Part shown: positions 1 through 7,871 of the stretch, one piece after another
How the letters are laid out: every line of letters begins with the position of its first letter
How positions within the stretch are numbered: position 1 is the stretch's first letter
DNA from: Dyadobacter fermentans DSM 18053
GTDB lineage: Bacteria > Bacteroidota > Bacteroidia > Cytophagales > Spirosomataceae
DNA: 64,000 bases
Assembly: GCF_000023125.1 (NCBI RefSeq)
Contig: NC_013037.1
Coordinates: 5,930,501-5,994,500, forward strand
Reading direction: 5' to 3'
Position numbers and translations under genes: made by a program
Notes under the pieces: generated by a model
Told to the model about the DNA's origin: nothing
The model's database searches: none
What the model saw: only the letters and a program-made list of their open reading frames with translations

Positions 1-1
1 A

Positions 2-1402
2 TATGATGGTTTACAAGCCGTTTACGATTATGGCCAGAACGGCGTAGAGCTGAAAAACAATCTGAAAGCGGCCTGGTGGAAGGCCATGACGCAGCTGAAC
101 GACAATATCGTCGGCATTGATGCGGCCATTTTCATGCATCCGCTCACCTGGAAAGCTTCCGGCCACGTCGATGGTTTCAACGATCCGATGATCGATAACA
201 AGGATTCCAAAAAGCGCTACCGCGCCGATCAGTTGCTGGAAGGCAAGGCGGAACAATATGAAAAAGACGGCCAGCCCGAAAAAGCGAAAGCGTTGCTGGC
301 TGAAATGGGCCGGTTGCTCAGCGCCGAGGACCTGAACGGCGTCCGCGAGCTGATTATCGCAGAAGATATCAAATGCCAGGTGTCTGGCACGACCAACTGG
401 ACGGAAGTGCGCCAGTTCAACCTCATGTTCAGCACGCAGGTGGGATCGGTGGCCGAGGATGCCAACATGATTTACCTTCGTCCGGAAACGGCACAGGGGA
501 TTTTCGTCAACTTCCTCAATGTGCAGAAAAGCGGCCGTATGAAGGTTCCATTCGGTATCGCGCAGATCGGTAAGGCATTCCGTAACGAAATCGTGGCGCG
601 CCAGTTCATCTTCCGCATGCGCGAGTTCGAACAAATGGAAATGCAATTCTTCGTACGCCCCGGCACCGAGCAGGAGTGGTACGAGAAATGGAAAGAGGCA
701 CGCCTGAAATTCCACAAGGCAATAGGCCTGCCCGCTGAAAAACTGAAATACCACGACCACGACAAGCTGGCGCATTATGCCAAAGCGGCTGTCGATATCG
801 AGTTCGAATTCCCGTTCGGGTTCCGCGAGATTGAAGGTATCCACTCCCGCTCCGACTTCGATTTGCGCAATCATCAGGAGCTTTCGAAGAAAAAGCAACA
901 GTATTTCGACGCCGATCTGGATGAGAATGGCAAGCCTTACGGAAATTACATCCCTTACGTGGTGGAAACGTCCGTTGGCGCCGACCGTCTGTTCCTGGCG
1001 ACATTCTGCAATGCGTACACCGTGGAATCGGTAGGCGAGGGCGATGCCGCCAAAGAGCGCACCTTCCTGAAACTGCACCCCGCGCTGGCGCCTTTCAAAG
1101 CAGCGGTGCTGCCGTTGGTTAAGAAGGATGGCCTTGCTGAAAAAGCGCAGGCGCTGGCCAACTCGCTGAAATCGTCGTTCCGCACTGTTTACGACGACAA
1201 CGCGGCGATCGGCAAGCGTTACACCCGTCAGGACCTGATCGGAACACCTTACTGCATTGTGGTCGACTACCAGACAATGGAAGACGACACCGTAACGATC
1301 CGCCACCGCGACACCATGGAGCAAGAGCGCGTCCATATCAGCGAGTTGAAAGAAAAAATCGGTTACCAGGTAGCAATTGAGCGAATTCTCGAAGCGATCT
1401 GA
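2..1402 (+). CDS. glyS: Glycyl-tRNA synthetase, 3' part (5' end outside window)
   Basis: This is the C-terminal 466 codons of a class II glycyl-tRNA synthetase, which charges tRNA-Gly in the cytoplasm. The reading frame is open from base 2, well before the first ATG at 86, so the gene begins left of the window. A class II motif 2 region is visible (FRNEIVARQFIFRMREFEQ), followed by a motif 3-like VGADRLFLATF, and then the anticodon-binding domain ending in a typical DTMEQERV-like segment. It is the single-chain eukaryote-like type used by Bacteroidota. A block of 8-base repeats follows the stop codon. Confidence 0.95.
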   Translation, partial: YDGLQAVYDYGQNGVELKNNLKAAWWKAMTQLNDNIVGIDAAIFMHPLTWKASGHVDGFNDPMIDNKDSKKRYRADQLLEGKAEQYEKDGQPEKAKALLAEMGRLLSAEDLNGVRELIIAEDIKCQVSGTTNWTEVRQFNLMFSTQVGSVAEDANMIYLRPETAQGIFVNFLNVQKSGRMKVPFGIAQIGKAFRNEIVARQFIFRMREFEQMEMQFFVRPGTEQEWYEKWKEARLKFHKAIGLPAEKLKYHDHDKLAHYAKAAVDIEFEFPFGFREIEGIHSRSDFDLRNHQELSKKKQQYFDADLDENGKPYGNYIPYVVETSVGADRLFLATFCNAYTVESVGEGDAAKERTFLKLHPALAPFKAAVLPLVKKDGLAEKAQALANSLKSSFRTVYDDNAAIGKRYTRQDLIGTPYCIVVDYQTMEDDTVTIRHRDTMEQERVHISELKEKIGYQVAIERILEAI

Positions 1403-1415
1403 TTGGGGGGAGTTT

Positions 1416-1479
1416 TGAATGATTGAATGATTGAATATTGAGTCATTCAATCATTCAATCATTCAATCATTCAGTCATT
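1416..1479. repeat. TGAATGAT / ATTCAATC 8-base repeats forming an inverted repeat
   Basis: The unit TGAATGAT is repeated on one side (1416-1436), and its complement ATTCAATC is repeated four to five times on the other (1444-1479). Together they can fold into one A/T-rich hairpin. It lies between the convergent ends of glyS and the XRE gene and overlaps the last bases of the latter, so it may act as a bidirectional terminator. Repeat number could vary by slippage. Confidence 0.6.
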
Positions 1480-1732
1480 TACTGGTATGCAACTGCACCA
1501 GCTCCTCCGCGTCGCCGTTGAGCAAATCCACCGAATCTACGTCGAGAATCTGCGCGATCTGGATCAGGCGTTCGAGTGTGATGCGCGTGTAGGCGAGCTC
1601 GATTTTACTGTAAGCATTTTGTGAAATTCCCAGTTTCATAGCCAGGTATTCCTGGGTGTAATCGCGGTACTCCCTGATTTTCCTGATGTTACGCGCCACA
1701 GCCCGCATCTTTGCCTCTATCGTGTTACTCAT
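1475..1732 (-). CDS. Small XRE-family helix-turn-helix regulator
   Basis: The 85-residue protein is almost entirely one Cro/C1-type DNA-binding domain (about residues 12-68), with the typical core YLAMKLGISQNAYSKIE followed by LERLIQIAQILDVD. There is no sensor domain. It is transcribed away from the double-glycine peptide locus and separated from it by about 490 bases. It could regulate that locus or itself, but I see no clear operator. The stop codon lies in a slippage-prone repeat block, so the C-terminus could vary between strains. Confidence 0.85.
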   Translation of the reverse strand: MSNTIEAKMRAVARNIRKIREYRDYTQEYLAMKLGISQNAYSKIELAYTRITLERLIQIAQILDVDSVDLLNGDAEELVQLHTSK

Positions 1733-2223
1733 GGAATAAACTATAAGTAGTATGTAGCAGGTTACTCAATTTCAAAACATACGACTCAAATGGTGCGGCC
1801 GATTACTTCTCTGGTAAAATCGGGGAGTATGCCGAACTAGTTTCTCCGATTGGGGATAAAATCGACAGAAGCGTTTCTACCTCCCGCCGATTCTTAGTTC
1901 GAACGTCTATGGCATCAGCCTGCCCGGCCGCTAGGTTCTCCGAAAAGGCCCGCATACCTGCTCTCGCAACCGCCCGCATTCCGCATTATTTCTGTGCCTT
2001 GTAATTAAGGAACCGCGCGCGTAATACGCCGCAATGGTACCTTCAGATCACTTCCATTTACTCTCTCAGGTTGTATTTTATTCTTTTTAGTTGTTTGATA
2101 ATCAATGAATTGAGTGATTAATGGCATAGTAGTTTAACCAACCCTTGCGAACTCAACGTTCAAGCAGGGGACGCTGAAAACCTGAAAAAGAGTAGGCTAT
2201 GTTTCAATTAAATTTTATGCATT
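1733..2223. other. Intergenic region upstream of the leader-peptide gene
   Basis: I see no convincing gene in these 491 bases. Short open frames, such as one of 31 codons from 1909, lack a recognisable product. A weak promoter-like pair lies at 2110-2112 (TTG) and 2130-2137 (TAGTTTAA), spaced 17 bases. It would give a leader of roughly 80 bases before the ATG at 2224. It differs from TAnnTTTG at two positions, so the assignment is weak. Confidence 0.35.
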
Positions 2224-2436
2224 ATGAAACTTCAAGAATTGAATGCACAAGAAATGAGAGAAATTAATGGTGGTTTGCTGGGCCTTGGCGGAGACTCTTC
2301 TTCGACAGGCGGAATTACCGGCGCGCTGGGATTACATTTCAGCAATGAGTCGAAAGACGAGGACGGATCGTGGGAGAAAACCAACTTCGGTCTTGGCCTC
2401 GACCTCGGCGCAATTTTGAATTCTATTACAGAATAA
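2224..2436 (+). CDS. Double-glycine leader peptide precursor (putative bacteriocin or signal peptide)
   Basis: The 70-residue precursor starts with a textbook double-glycine leader, MKLQELNAQEMREINGG (residues 1-17, consensus L..E...I.GG). This is the substrate signal for C39-peptidase exporters, and such an exporter is encoded two genes downstream. Cleavage after Gly17 would release a 53-residue core. The core has no cysteine, is acidic (eight Asp/Glu against two Lys), and has two glycine/leucine-rich segments (LLGLGG.. and FGLGLDLGAIL) around a charged centre (SKDEDGSWEK). Without Cys it cannot be lanthionine- or disulfide-bridged, unlike the known bacteroidetocins. No modification enzyme or obvious immunity gene is adjacent. 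The function (toxin, pheromone or other) is unknown; the export route is well supported. Confidence 0.8.
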   Translation: MKLQELNAQEMREINGGLLGLGGDSSSTGGITGALGLHFSNESKDEDGSWEKTNFGLGLDLGAILNSITE

Positions 2437-2452
2437 CATTGAATTCAGATAT

Positions 2453-2487
2453 AAAAGCGGGATCGGCACAGGCCGTTCCCGCTTTTT
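2453..2487 (+). terminator. Hairpin terminator or attenuator between peptide and exporter genes
   Basis: The stem AAAAGCGGGA (2453-2462) pairs with TCCCGCTTTT (2477-2486), and inside it CGGC (2464-2467) pairs with GCCG (2472-2475) around a short loop. The run of T follows directly. It sits just after the peptide gene and before the HlyD gene, so partial termination would give more peptide mRNA than exporter mRNA. Confidence 0.8.
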
Positions 2488-2518
2488 GAGCATTCAGGGG
2501 CACCTAAACGATCACACT

Positions 2519-3733
2519 ATGAACAGTAACCCCCAATCGGAAAAGAACCGGATATTTCCTCCCGAAATACTGGAATACACCGCTGACTACCACTTCCACC
2601 GCCACCACACCCGCTCCGGGCTGGTGTACCAGGTGATGATCCTGATGACGATCATCGCGTTCATCGGCCTGTTTGTGATCGCCGTGGATGTGAGCGTGAA
2701 AAGTACAGGCATTATCCGCGCCACCGACGACCGCAACGCGATCAAGGCGCTGGTAAGCGGCCGTCTGGATTCCGTGTTCGTCTCGGAAAACCAGCGCGTG
2801 CGGAAAGGGCAAACGCTCCTCAAAATCGAATCGGGCATTCTGCGGGAGCAAAACCAACTCGTGAAAGCCCAGAAAGACGACTACCTCAATCAGATCAAAG
2901 ACCTCAATATTCTCCTGCATTTGAGCCGCACCAACAATTGGAGCAAAAAGCCGGGCCTTTCAAGCGGGCTCTACAAGCAGGATTTCGCATTGTTCTGGCA
3001 AAAGATCGGCGACGCCAAAAACACCCTGGTGACCGTGGAAAAGGATTTTGCGAGAAGCAAAAAGCTGTGGGATGTGCGGGCCATCTCCGAGGCCGAATAC
3101 GACCGGGCAGTGCTGCTCCACAGTACTGCAACCAATCGCATCAAAACCATTATGGAAGAAGAAGAAGCCCGCTGGGAATCCGCATTGACCCAGCTGCGCA
3201 TGAAAGTGCGTGAGCTCGAATCGCAGGACCAGCAATATCTGCGTGAAAAGGACTTTTACGAAGTGAAGGCGCCCATCAGCGGCACGATCCAGCAACTGAA
3301 AGGCCTGCAACCGGGCAGCATCGTGGCTGCCAACGAATTGCTTGCCGAAATATCACCCGATGAGGCGATGTTGGCGGAAATGTACGTGCTGCCGAAGGAC
3401 ATCGGCCTCATCCGAACCGGCACGCAGGCGCGCTTGCAGGTGGATGCCTATAATTACAACCAGTGGGGCCTGGTAACCGGAGAGGTTATTTCGATTTCCA
3501 ATGACGTGTATACCAACGGGAAAGAGCCGCCATTCTTCAAAGTCCGCTGTAAACTAGACCAGAACGCGCTGACGCTGAAAAACGGCTACGTGGGTAAGCT
3601 CAAAAAGGGAATGACGCTCCAAGCGCGGTTCCTGGTTACCGAACGGACATTGTTCCAGCTGCTTTACGACAAGGCCGACGACTGGCTTAACCCCAACCTC
3701 ATTGCGACCACCGACACACCACCGCTGAACTGA
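2519..3733 (+). CDS. HlyD-family periplasmic adaptor of the peptide exporter
   Basis: This 404-residue membrane-fusion protein should link the inner-membrane ABC exporter to a TolC-like outer-membrane channel encoded elsewhere. It has one N-terminal membrane segment (about residues 34-57, VMILMTIIAFIGLFVIAV), a long coiled-coil region (about 100-235) and a lipoyl/barrel-sandwich segment (EVKAPISGTIQQLKGLQPG). I chose the ATG at 2519. An in-frame TTG at 2486 lies inside the terminator hairpin and is unlikely to be the start. The gene ends four bases before the exporter gene, indicating one operon. Confidence 0.9.
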   Translation: MNSNPQSEKNRIFPPEILEYTADYHFHRHHTRSGLVYQVMILMTIIAFIGLFVIAVDVSVKSTGIIRATDDRNAIKALVSGRLDSVFVSENQRVRKGQTLLKIESGILREQNQLVKAQKDDYLNQIKDLNILLHLSRTNNWSKKPGLSSGLYKQDFALFWQKIGDAKNTLVTVEKDFARSKKLWDVRAISEAEYDRAVLLHSTATNRIKTIMEEEEARWESALTQLRMKVRELESQDQQYLREKDFYEVKAPISGTIQQLKGLQPGSIVAANELLAEISPDEAMLAEMYVLPKDIGLIRTGTQARLQVDAYNYNQWGLVTGEVISISNDVYTNGKEPPFFKVRCKLDQNALTLKNGYVGKLKKGMTLQARFLVTERTLFQLLYDKADDWLNPNLIATTDTPPLN

Positions 3734-3737
3734 CCTC

Positions 3738-5999
3738 ATGAAAAAGCCGCTGATAAGTCGAATTTCCGCCGCGCTACGGTCGATGGGCGGGGCGTTAACG
3801 GATAAGCTGCCGTTTTTAAATGGCCGTCGCAGCCTGCGTTCGGCGGTAATGAAGCAGCACGATCTCACCGATTGCGGCGCCACATGCCTGGCGTCCATTG
3901 CCGCTTTTTACAAACTTTCAATTCCCGTGGCGCGTATCCGACAGTACGCTTCCACGGACAAGAAGGGCACGAATGTGCTCGGGCTCATCGAAGCCGCCAC
4001 AAAGCTGGGATTCAATGCCAAAGGTGTGAAGGCCGACCTCCAACAACTCCCGCATGTGCCTGTGCCCGCGATTGCGCATGTGATCATCAAAGGCATTCTG
4101 CACCATTATGTGGTGGTTTACCGCGTGAGTGCAACTGCCGTGGAGGTCATGGACCCGGCCCGCGGGGAACTGATCGCCATGACGCATGAAGAATTCACGG
4201 GCATTTGGACGGGGGTACTGATCCTCGTGCAGCCCGGCGACTCGTTTATGGAGGGTGATGAGAAGATTTCGGTGAACAAACGGTTCTGGTACCTGCTGAT
4301 CCCGCACCGGTCTACATTGCTTCAAGTGCTGCTGGGCGCCATCATTTACACCATTCTCGGGCTTTCTACCTCAATTTTCCTACAAAAAATCGTCGATAAT
4401 GTGTTGCCGGAAGGTAACCGGAACCTGCTCAACCTGATGGGCGTCGTGATGATCTCGATCCTGGTTTTCAGGGTGGTGATCAACCATGCGAAGAGTATAT
4501 TGACGATCAAAACCGGCCAGCAGATCGATGCGCGGCTGATTTTGGGCTACTACAAGCATTTGCTCCGGCTGCCGCAGCAGTTTTTCGATAACATGCGCGT
4601 CGGCGAGATCATCTCGCGCATTAACGACGCGGTGAAGATCAGGGTGTTTATCAATGATGTGCTTATCGGCTTTGCGGTAAACATTTTCATCTTGCTGTTC
4701 TCGTTCGTGCTGATGTTTACCTATTACTGGAAACTCGCATTGATCATGCTTGGCGTGGTGCCTTTGTACGCCGTGATTTACTATTTCTCCAACCGGATGA
4801 ACAAAGCTACGCAGCGGAAACTGATGGAAAGTTCCGCCGAGCTGGAAGCGCAGCTGGTGGAATCGATCCATTCGGTGAGTACCATTAAGCGGTTTGGGCT
4901 GGAAGATTTTACGAATATGCGCACCGAAACGCGGTTTGTCGGAATGCTCCGGTCGGTGTACGAATCCAATACCAACTCTTTGTGGATCGGTGATTTCAGC
5001 GGATTTGTATCCAGTGCATTCACGATTGTACTCCTCTGGGCAGGGTCGGTTTTTGTTTTAAACAACATTATCACACCCGGTGAACTGCTATCATTCTACG
5101 CGATCATCGGCTATTTCACCGGTCCGGTCGCTAGCCTGATCGGCATGAACAAGATCATTCAGGACGCGGCGATCGCGGCCGACAGGCTTTTTGAAATAAT
5201 GGACATCGAGCGCGAGTCGGTGGAAAACCGGGCCGTTCTCACGCCCGATATGATCGGTGATATCCATTTCAAAAACGTGCATTTCCGTTACGGCACCCGC
5301 GTTACCGTTTTCGAAGGCCTCGATCTCACCATTCCCAAAGGCAAAATTACGGCGGTGGTAGGAGAAAGCGGCTCGGGTAAAACGACTCTGCTGGCCTTGC
5401 TTCAAAACATTTATACAATAGAAAAAGGCAACATTCACATCGGAGGGTTCGATATTAAATACCTGACTAACGACAGTTTGCGGCAAATGGTAGGCGCCGT
5501 ACCGCAGGACGTCCATTTGTTTGCCGGGAATGTTATCAACAACATCGCCGTCGGGGAGTTTGAGCCGGATATGAAAAAGATCATCTCCATTTGCCAGGAA
5601 CTGGACATTATGAAGTTTATCGAAAACCTGCCGAACGGCTTCAACACTTACATCGGCGAAAACGGCACCAGCCTTTCGGGCGGTCAGCGGCAGCGGCTGG
5701 CGATCGCACGGGCCCTCTACCGCGACCCTGAAATCCTGATCCTCGACGAGGCGACCTCGTCGCTCGATTCCAAATCCGAGCAGCATATCCAGCTGGCGGT
5801 GCAGGCTTTGCGCAAAAAGCAGAAGACGATCATCATCATCGCACACCGGCTGAGCACGGTGATGAATGCGGACAAAATCGTGGTGCTCGAACAAGGGAAA
5901 CTGGTGGAAGAGGGGAGTCACAAAAAGTTAATGGCCAAAAAAGGACGGTATTACGGCATGTGGAGCCAGCAATTTCCCTCACTCGAAAGCGTAAACTGA
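3738..5999 (+). CDS. Peptidase-containing ABC transporter (C39 bacteriocin-processing exporter)
   Basis: The 753-residue protein has three parts. The first is a C39 cysteine peptidase domain after a short N-terminal extension, with Gln40, Cys46 (HDLTDCGATC), His123 (LHHYVVVY) and Asp139 (MDPARG) fitting the catalytic set. The second is a six-helix ABC membrane domain (about 195-470). The third is a nucleotide-binding domain with Walker A GESGSGKTT near residue 541, signature LSGGQRQR near 645 and Walker B ILILDEATSS near 666. All key residues are present. It should cut the leader of the 70-residue peptide after Gly-Gly and export the core. The peptide, adaptor and exporter form a complete type I secretion cassette apart from the outer-membrane channel. 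Confidence 0.95.
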   Translation: MKKPLISRISAALRSMGGALTDKLPFLNGRRSLRSAVMKQHDLTDCGATCLASIAAFYKLSIPVARIRQYASTDKKGTNVLGLIEAATKLGFNAKGVKADLQQLPHVPVPAIAHVIIKGILHHYVVVYRVSATAVEVMDPARGELIAMTHEEFTGIWTGVLILVQPGDSFMEGDEKISVNKRFWYLLIPHRSTLLQVLLGAIIYTILGLSTSIFLQKIVDNVLPEGNRNLLNLMGVVMISILVFRVVINHAKSILTIKTGQQIDARLILGYYKHLLRLPQQFFDNMRVGEIISRINDAVKIRVFINDVLIGFAVNIFILLFSFVLMFTYYWKLALIMLGVVPLYAVIYYFSNRMNKATQRKLMESSAELEAQLVESIHSVSTIKRFGLEDFTNMRTETRFVGMLRSVYESNTNSLWIGDFSGFVSSAFTIVLLWAGSVFVLNNIITPGELLSFYAIIGYFTGPVASLIGMNKIIQDAAIAADRLFEIMDIERESVENRAVLTPDMIGDIHFKNVHFRYGTRVTVFEGLDLTIPKGKITAVVGESGSGKTTLLALLQNIYTIEKGNIHIGGFDIKYLTNDSLRQMVGAVPQDVHLFAGNVINNIAVGEFEPDMKKIISICQELDIMKFIENLPNGFNTYIGENGTSLSGGQRQRLAIARALYRDPEILILDEATSSLDSKSEQHIQLAVQALRKKQKTIIIIAHRLSTVMNADKIVVLEQGKLVEEGSHKKLMAKKGRYYGMWSQQFPSLESVN

Positions 6000-6104
6000 G
6001 CACCGCGCCGTTGGGTCAATGCCGGGCTACAAAATCATTATTGGTAGCTATAATGCCGATTATTTAGTAAATAGGCGGGATTTAAGACACCAATCCGAAG
6101 GGAA

Positions 6105-7574
6105 ATGATTAACCAGCTATACGACACTTCAATGAGCCTTCTTACTGATCTTTACCAGCTTACCATGGCTTATGGCTACTGGAAAGCGGGCAAGGCCGAG
6201 CAGGAAGCGGTATTCAATCTCTATTTCAGAAAACATCCGTTTCAGGGCGGATTCACCATTGCAGCGGGGCTGTGCAGCGTGATCGAATATTTGCAGGATT
6301 ACCGGTTTAACGAGGAGGATCTGACTTACATCGCCTCCCTTTCCGGCAGCGACGGCGATAGGCTCTTCGACGACGGTTTTATCGATTACCTGCGTAATAT
6401 GGAGCTGCAATGCAGCATCGACGCCATTCCCGAAGGCACCGTGGTTTTTCCCAATGAGCCGCTTCTGCGTATTCAGGGGCCGATATTGCAATGCCAGTTG
6501 CTGGAAACGCCGCTTTTGAACCTCATCAACTTTCAGTCGCTGGTTGCTACCAAAGCCGCCCGGATGCGCCTCGTGGCCGGGAACGACGCCTTGCTCGAAT
6601 TCGGTTTGCGGCGCGCGCAAGGGCCCGATGGCGGTGTAACGGCCAGCAGGGCGGCGTACATCGGGGGATTTAACGCTACTTCCAATGTGCTGGCCGGTAA
6701 ACTGTACGACATTCCCGTGAAGGGCACACATGCGCACAGCTGGGTGATGTCTTTCGATTCCGAACTGGAAGCGTTTGAAACTTACGCGAAATACATGCCC
6801 AACAACGTCACGCTGCTGGTGGATACCTACGATTCGCTGAACGGCGTACGCCACGCGGTGGAGGTAGGGAAGCAGCTCCGCGAGGCCGGGCATGACCTGG
6901 CCGGAATCCGCCTCGATTCGGGCGATTTGGCCTATCTGAGCATCGAAGCGAGGAAAATACTGGACGAAGCAGGGTTCCCAAAAACATCCATTGTGGCCAG
7001 CAACGACCTCGATGAGTACATTATGGACAGTTTAAAAATCCAGGGCGCGAGAATAAATGTGTGGGGAATCGGCACAAAACTCGTCACGGCCTATGACCAG
7101 CCGGCATTGGGCGGGGTGTTCAAACTGGCCGCGATCCGCGACGAGTCGGGCGGGTGGGATTACAAACTGAAACTTTCGGAGCAGGCGATCAAGGTATCCA
7201 CGCCCGGCATTCAGCAGGTGCGAAGGTTCAGGGATTCAAATGGTTTCGTGTCCGATATGATTTTTAATATCGAAACGCCGCCCATCGGGAAGGCTACCAT
7301 GGTGGACCCTTACGATTTTACAAAAAATAGGTCGTTCGGCGAGTCAGTGCTTTATGAGGATTTGCTCGTCCCCGTTTTCGCAAAGGGCCGGCTTATCTAT
7401 AAATTGCCGTCTGTACACAACACGCGGAAGCGCGTGCAGGATCAACTGGCACATTTTTATAAGGGAATTAAACGATTTGTAAACCCGCATACCTATCCGG
7501 TAGGACTTGAAAAAGATTTATTTGATTTAAAAACCAACCTGATTTTTAAACTTCGCGCAGGAAATGAAGCGTGA
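6105..7574 (+). CDS. pncB: Nicotinate phosphoribosyltransferase
   Basis: The 489-residue enzyme makes nicotinate mononucleotide from nicotinate and PRPP in the NAD salvage pathway. The N-terminus (SLLTDLYQLTMAYGYW) and the segment KGTHAHSWVMSF, which carries the family's active-site histidine, are typical, as is RLDSGDL in the phosphoribosyl-binding part. Its length is normal. It starts 105 bases after the exporter gene and probably belongs to a separate transcript. The DUF3820 gene follows after 13 bases and is likely co-transcribed. Confidence 0.95.
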   Translation: MINQLYDTSMSLLTDLYQLTMAYGYWKAGKAEQEAVFNLYFRKHPFQGGFTIAAGLCSVIEYLQDYRFNEEDLTYIASLSGSDGDRLFDDGFIDYLRNMELQCSIDAIPEGTVVFPNEPLLRIQGPILQCQLLETPLLNLINFQSLVATKAARMRLVAGNDALLEFGLRRAQGPDGGVTASRAAYIGGFNATSNVLAGKLYDIPVKGTHAHSWVMSFDSELEAFETYAKYMPNNVTLLVDTYDSLNGVRHAVEVGKQLREAGHDLAGIRLDSGDLAYLSIEARKILDEAGFPKTSIVASNDLDEYIMDSLKIQGARINVWGIGTKLVTAYDQPALGGVFKLAAIRDESGGWDYKLKLSEQAIKVSTPGIQQVRRFRDSNGFVSDMIFNIETPPIGKATMVDPYDFTKNRSFGESVLYEDLLVPVFAKGRLIYKLPSVHNTRKRVQDQLAHFYKGIKRFVNPHTYPVGLEKDLFDLKTNLIFKLRAGNEA

Positions 7575-7587
7575 AAAGTGACTTAGT

Positions 7588-7821
7588 ATGCAAGAGTTAA
7601 CACATCCGAACAGCGAGATCCTTAAAGATCTGATCCATTACAAAATGCCTTTTGGCAAATACAAAGATTACGTCATTGCAGACCTCCCGGTTTCCTACCT
7701 CGAATGGTTTTACCGCGAAGGCTTCCCGTCCGGCAAACTCGGTATGCTGCTGGGTACCATGCTGGAAATCAAGATGAACGGGTTAGAATCCCTGATTCAC
7801 GGGCTCAGAAAGGTCGCATAA
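7588..7821 (+). CDS. DUF3820 family small protein
   Basis: The 77-residue protein carries the DUF3820 signature MPFGKYKDYVIADLPVSYLEWF near its middle, followed by a helical tail. The family is short, widespread and of uncertain function. It begins 13 bases after pncB and ends at a strong terminator, so it is probably the last gene of the pncB transcript. Confidence 0.85.
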   Translation: MQELTHPNSEILKDLIHYKMPFGKYKDYVIADLPVSYLEWFYREGFPSGKLGMLLGTMLEIKMNGLESLIHGLRKVA

Positions 7822-7823
7822 GC

Positions 7824-7858
7824 AAAAAGGCCGTTTCGGAATACGAAACGGCCTTTTT
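7824..7858. terminator. Bidirectional rho-independent terminator
   Basis: A perfect 15-base stem (7824-7838 with 7844-7858) with a five-base loop is flanked by A and T runs on both sides. It lies between the convergent ends of the DUF3820 gene and the M16 peptidase gene and should stop transcription from both. Confidence 0.9.
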
Positions 7859-7871
7859 GTATGCTTTCAAA

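Noticed and set aside
11-1450. A 479-codon open frame on the minus strand across glyS
   Set aside because: The plus strand encodes a well-conserved glycyl-tRNA synthetase over the same bases, and the antisense protein has no family features.
1416-1479. Possible CRISPR-like array
   Set aside because: The units are only eight bases long with no unique spacers and no cas genes nearby.
1909-2004. 31-codon open frame upstream of the leader peptide
   Set aside because: There is no leader motif, no clear ribosome binding site and no family resemblance; it is probably chance.
2486-2518. TTG start adding 11 residues to the HlyD adaptor
   Set aside because: It lies inside the T run of a strong terminator hairpin, and the ATG at 2519 gives a normal N-terminus.
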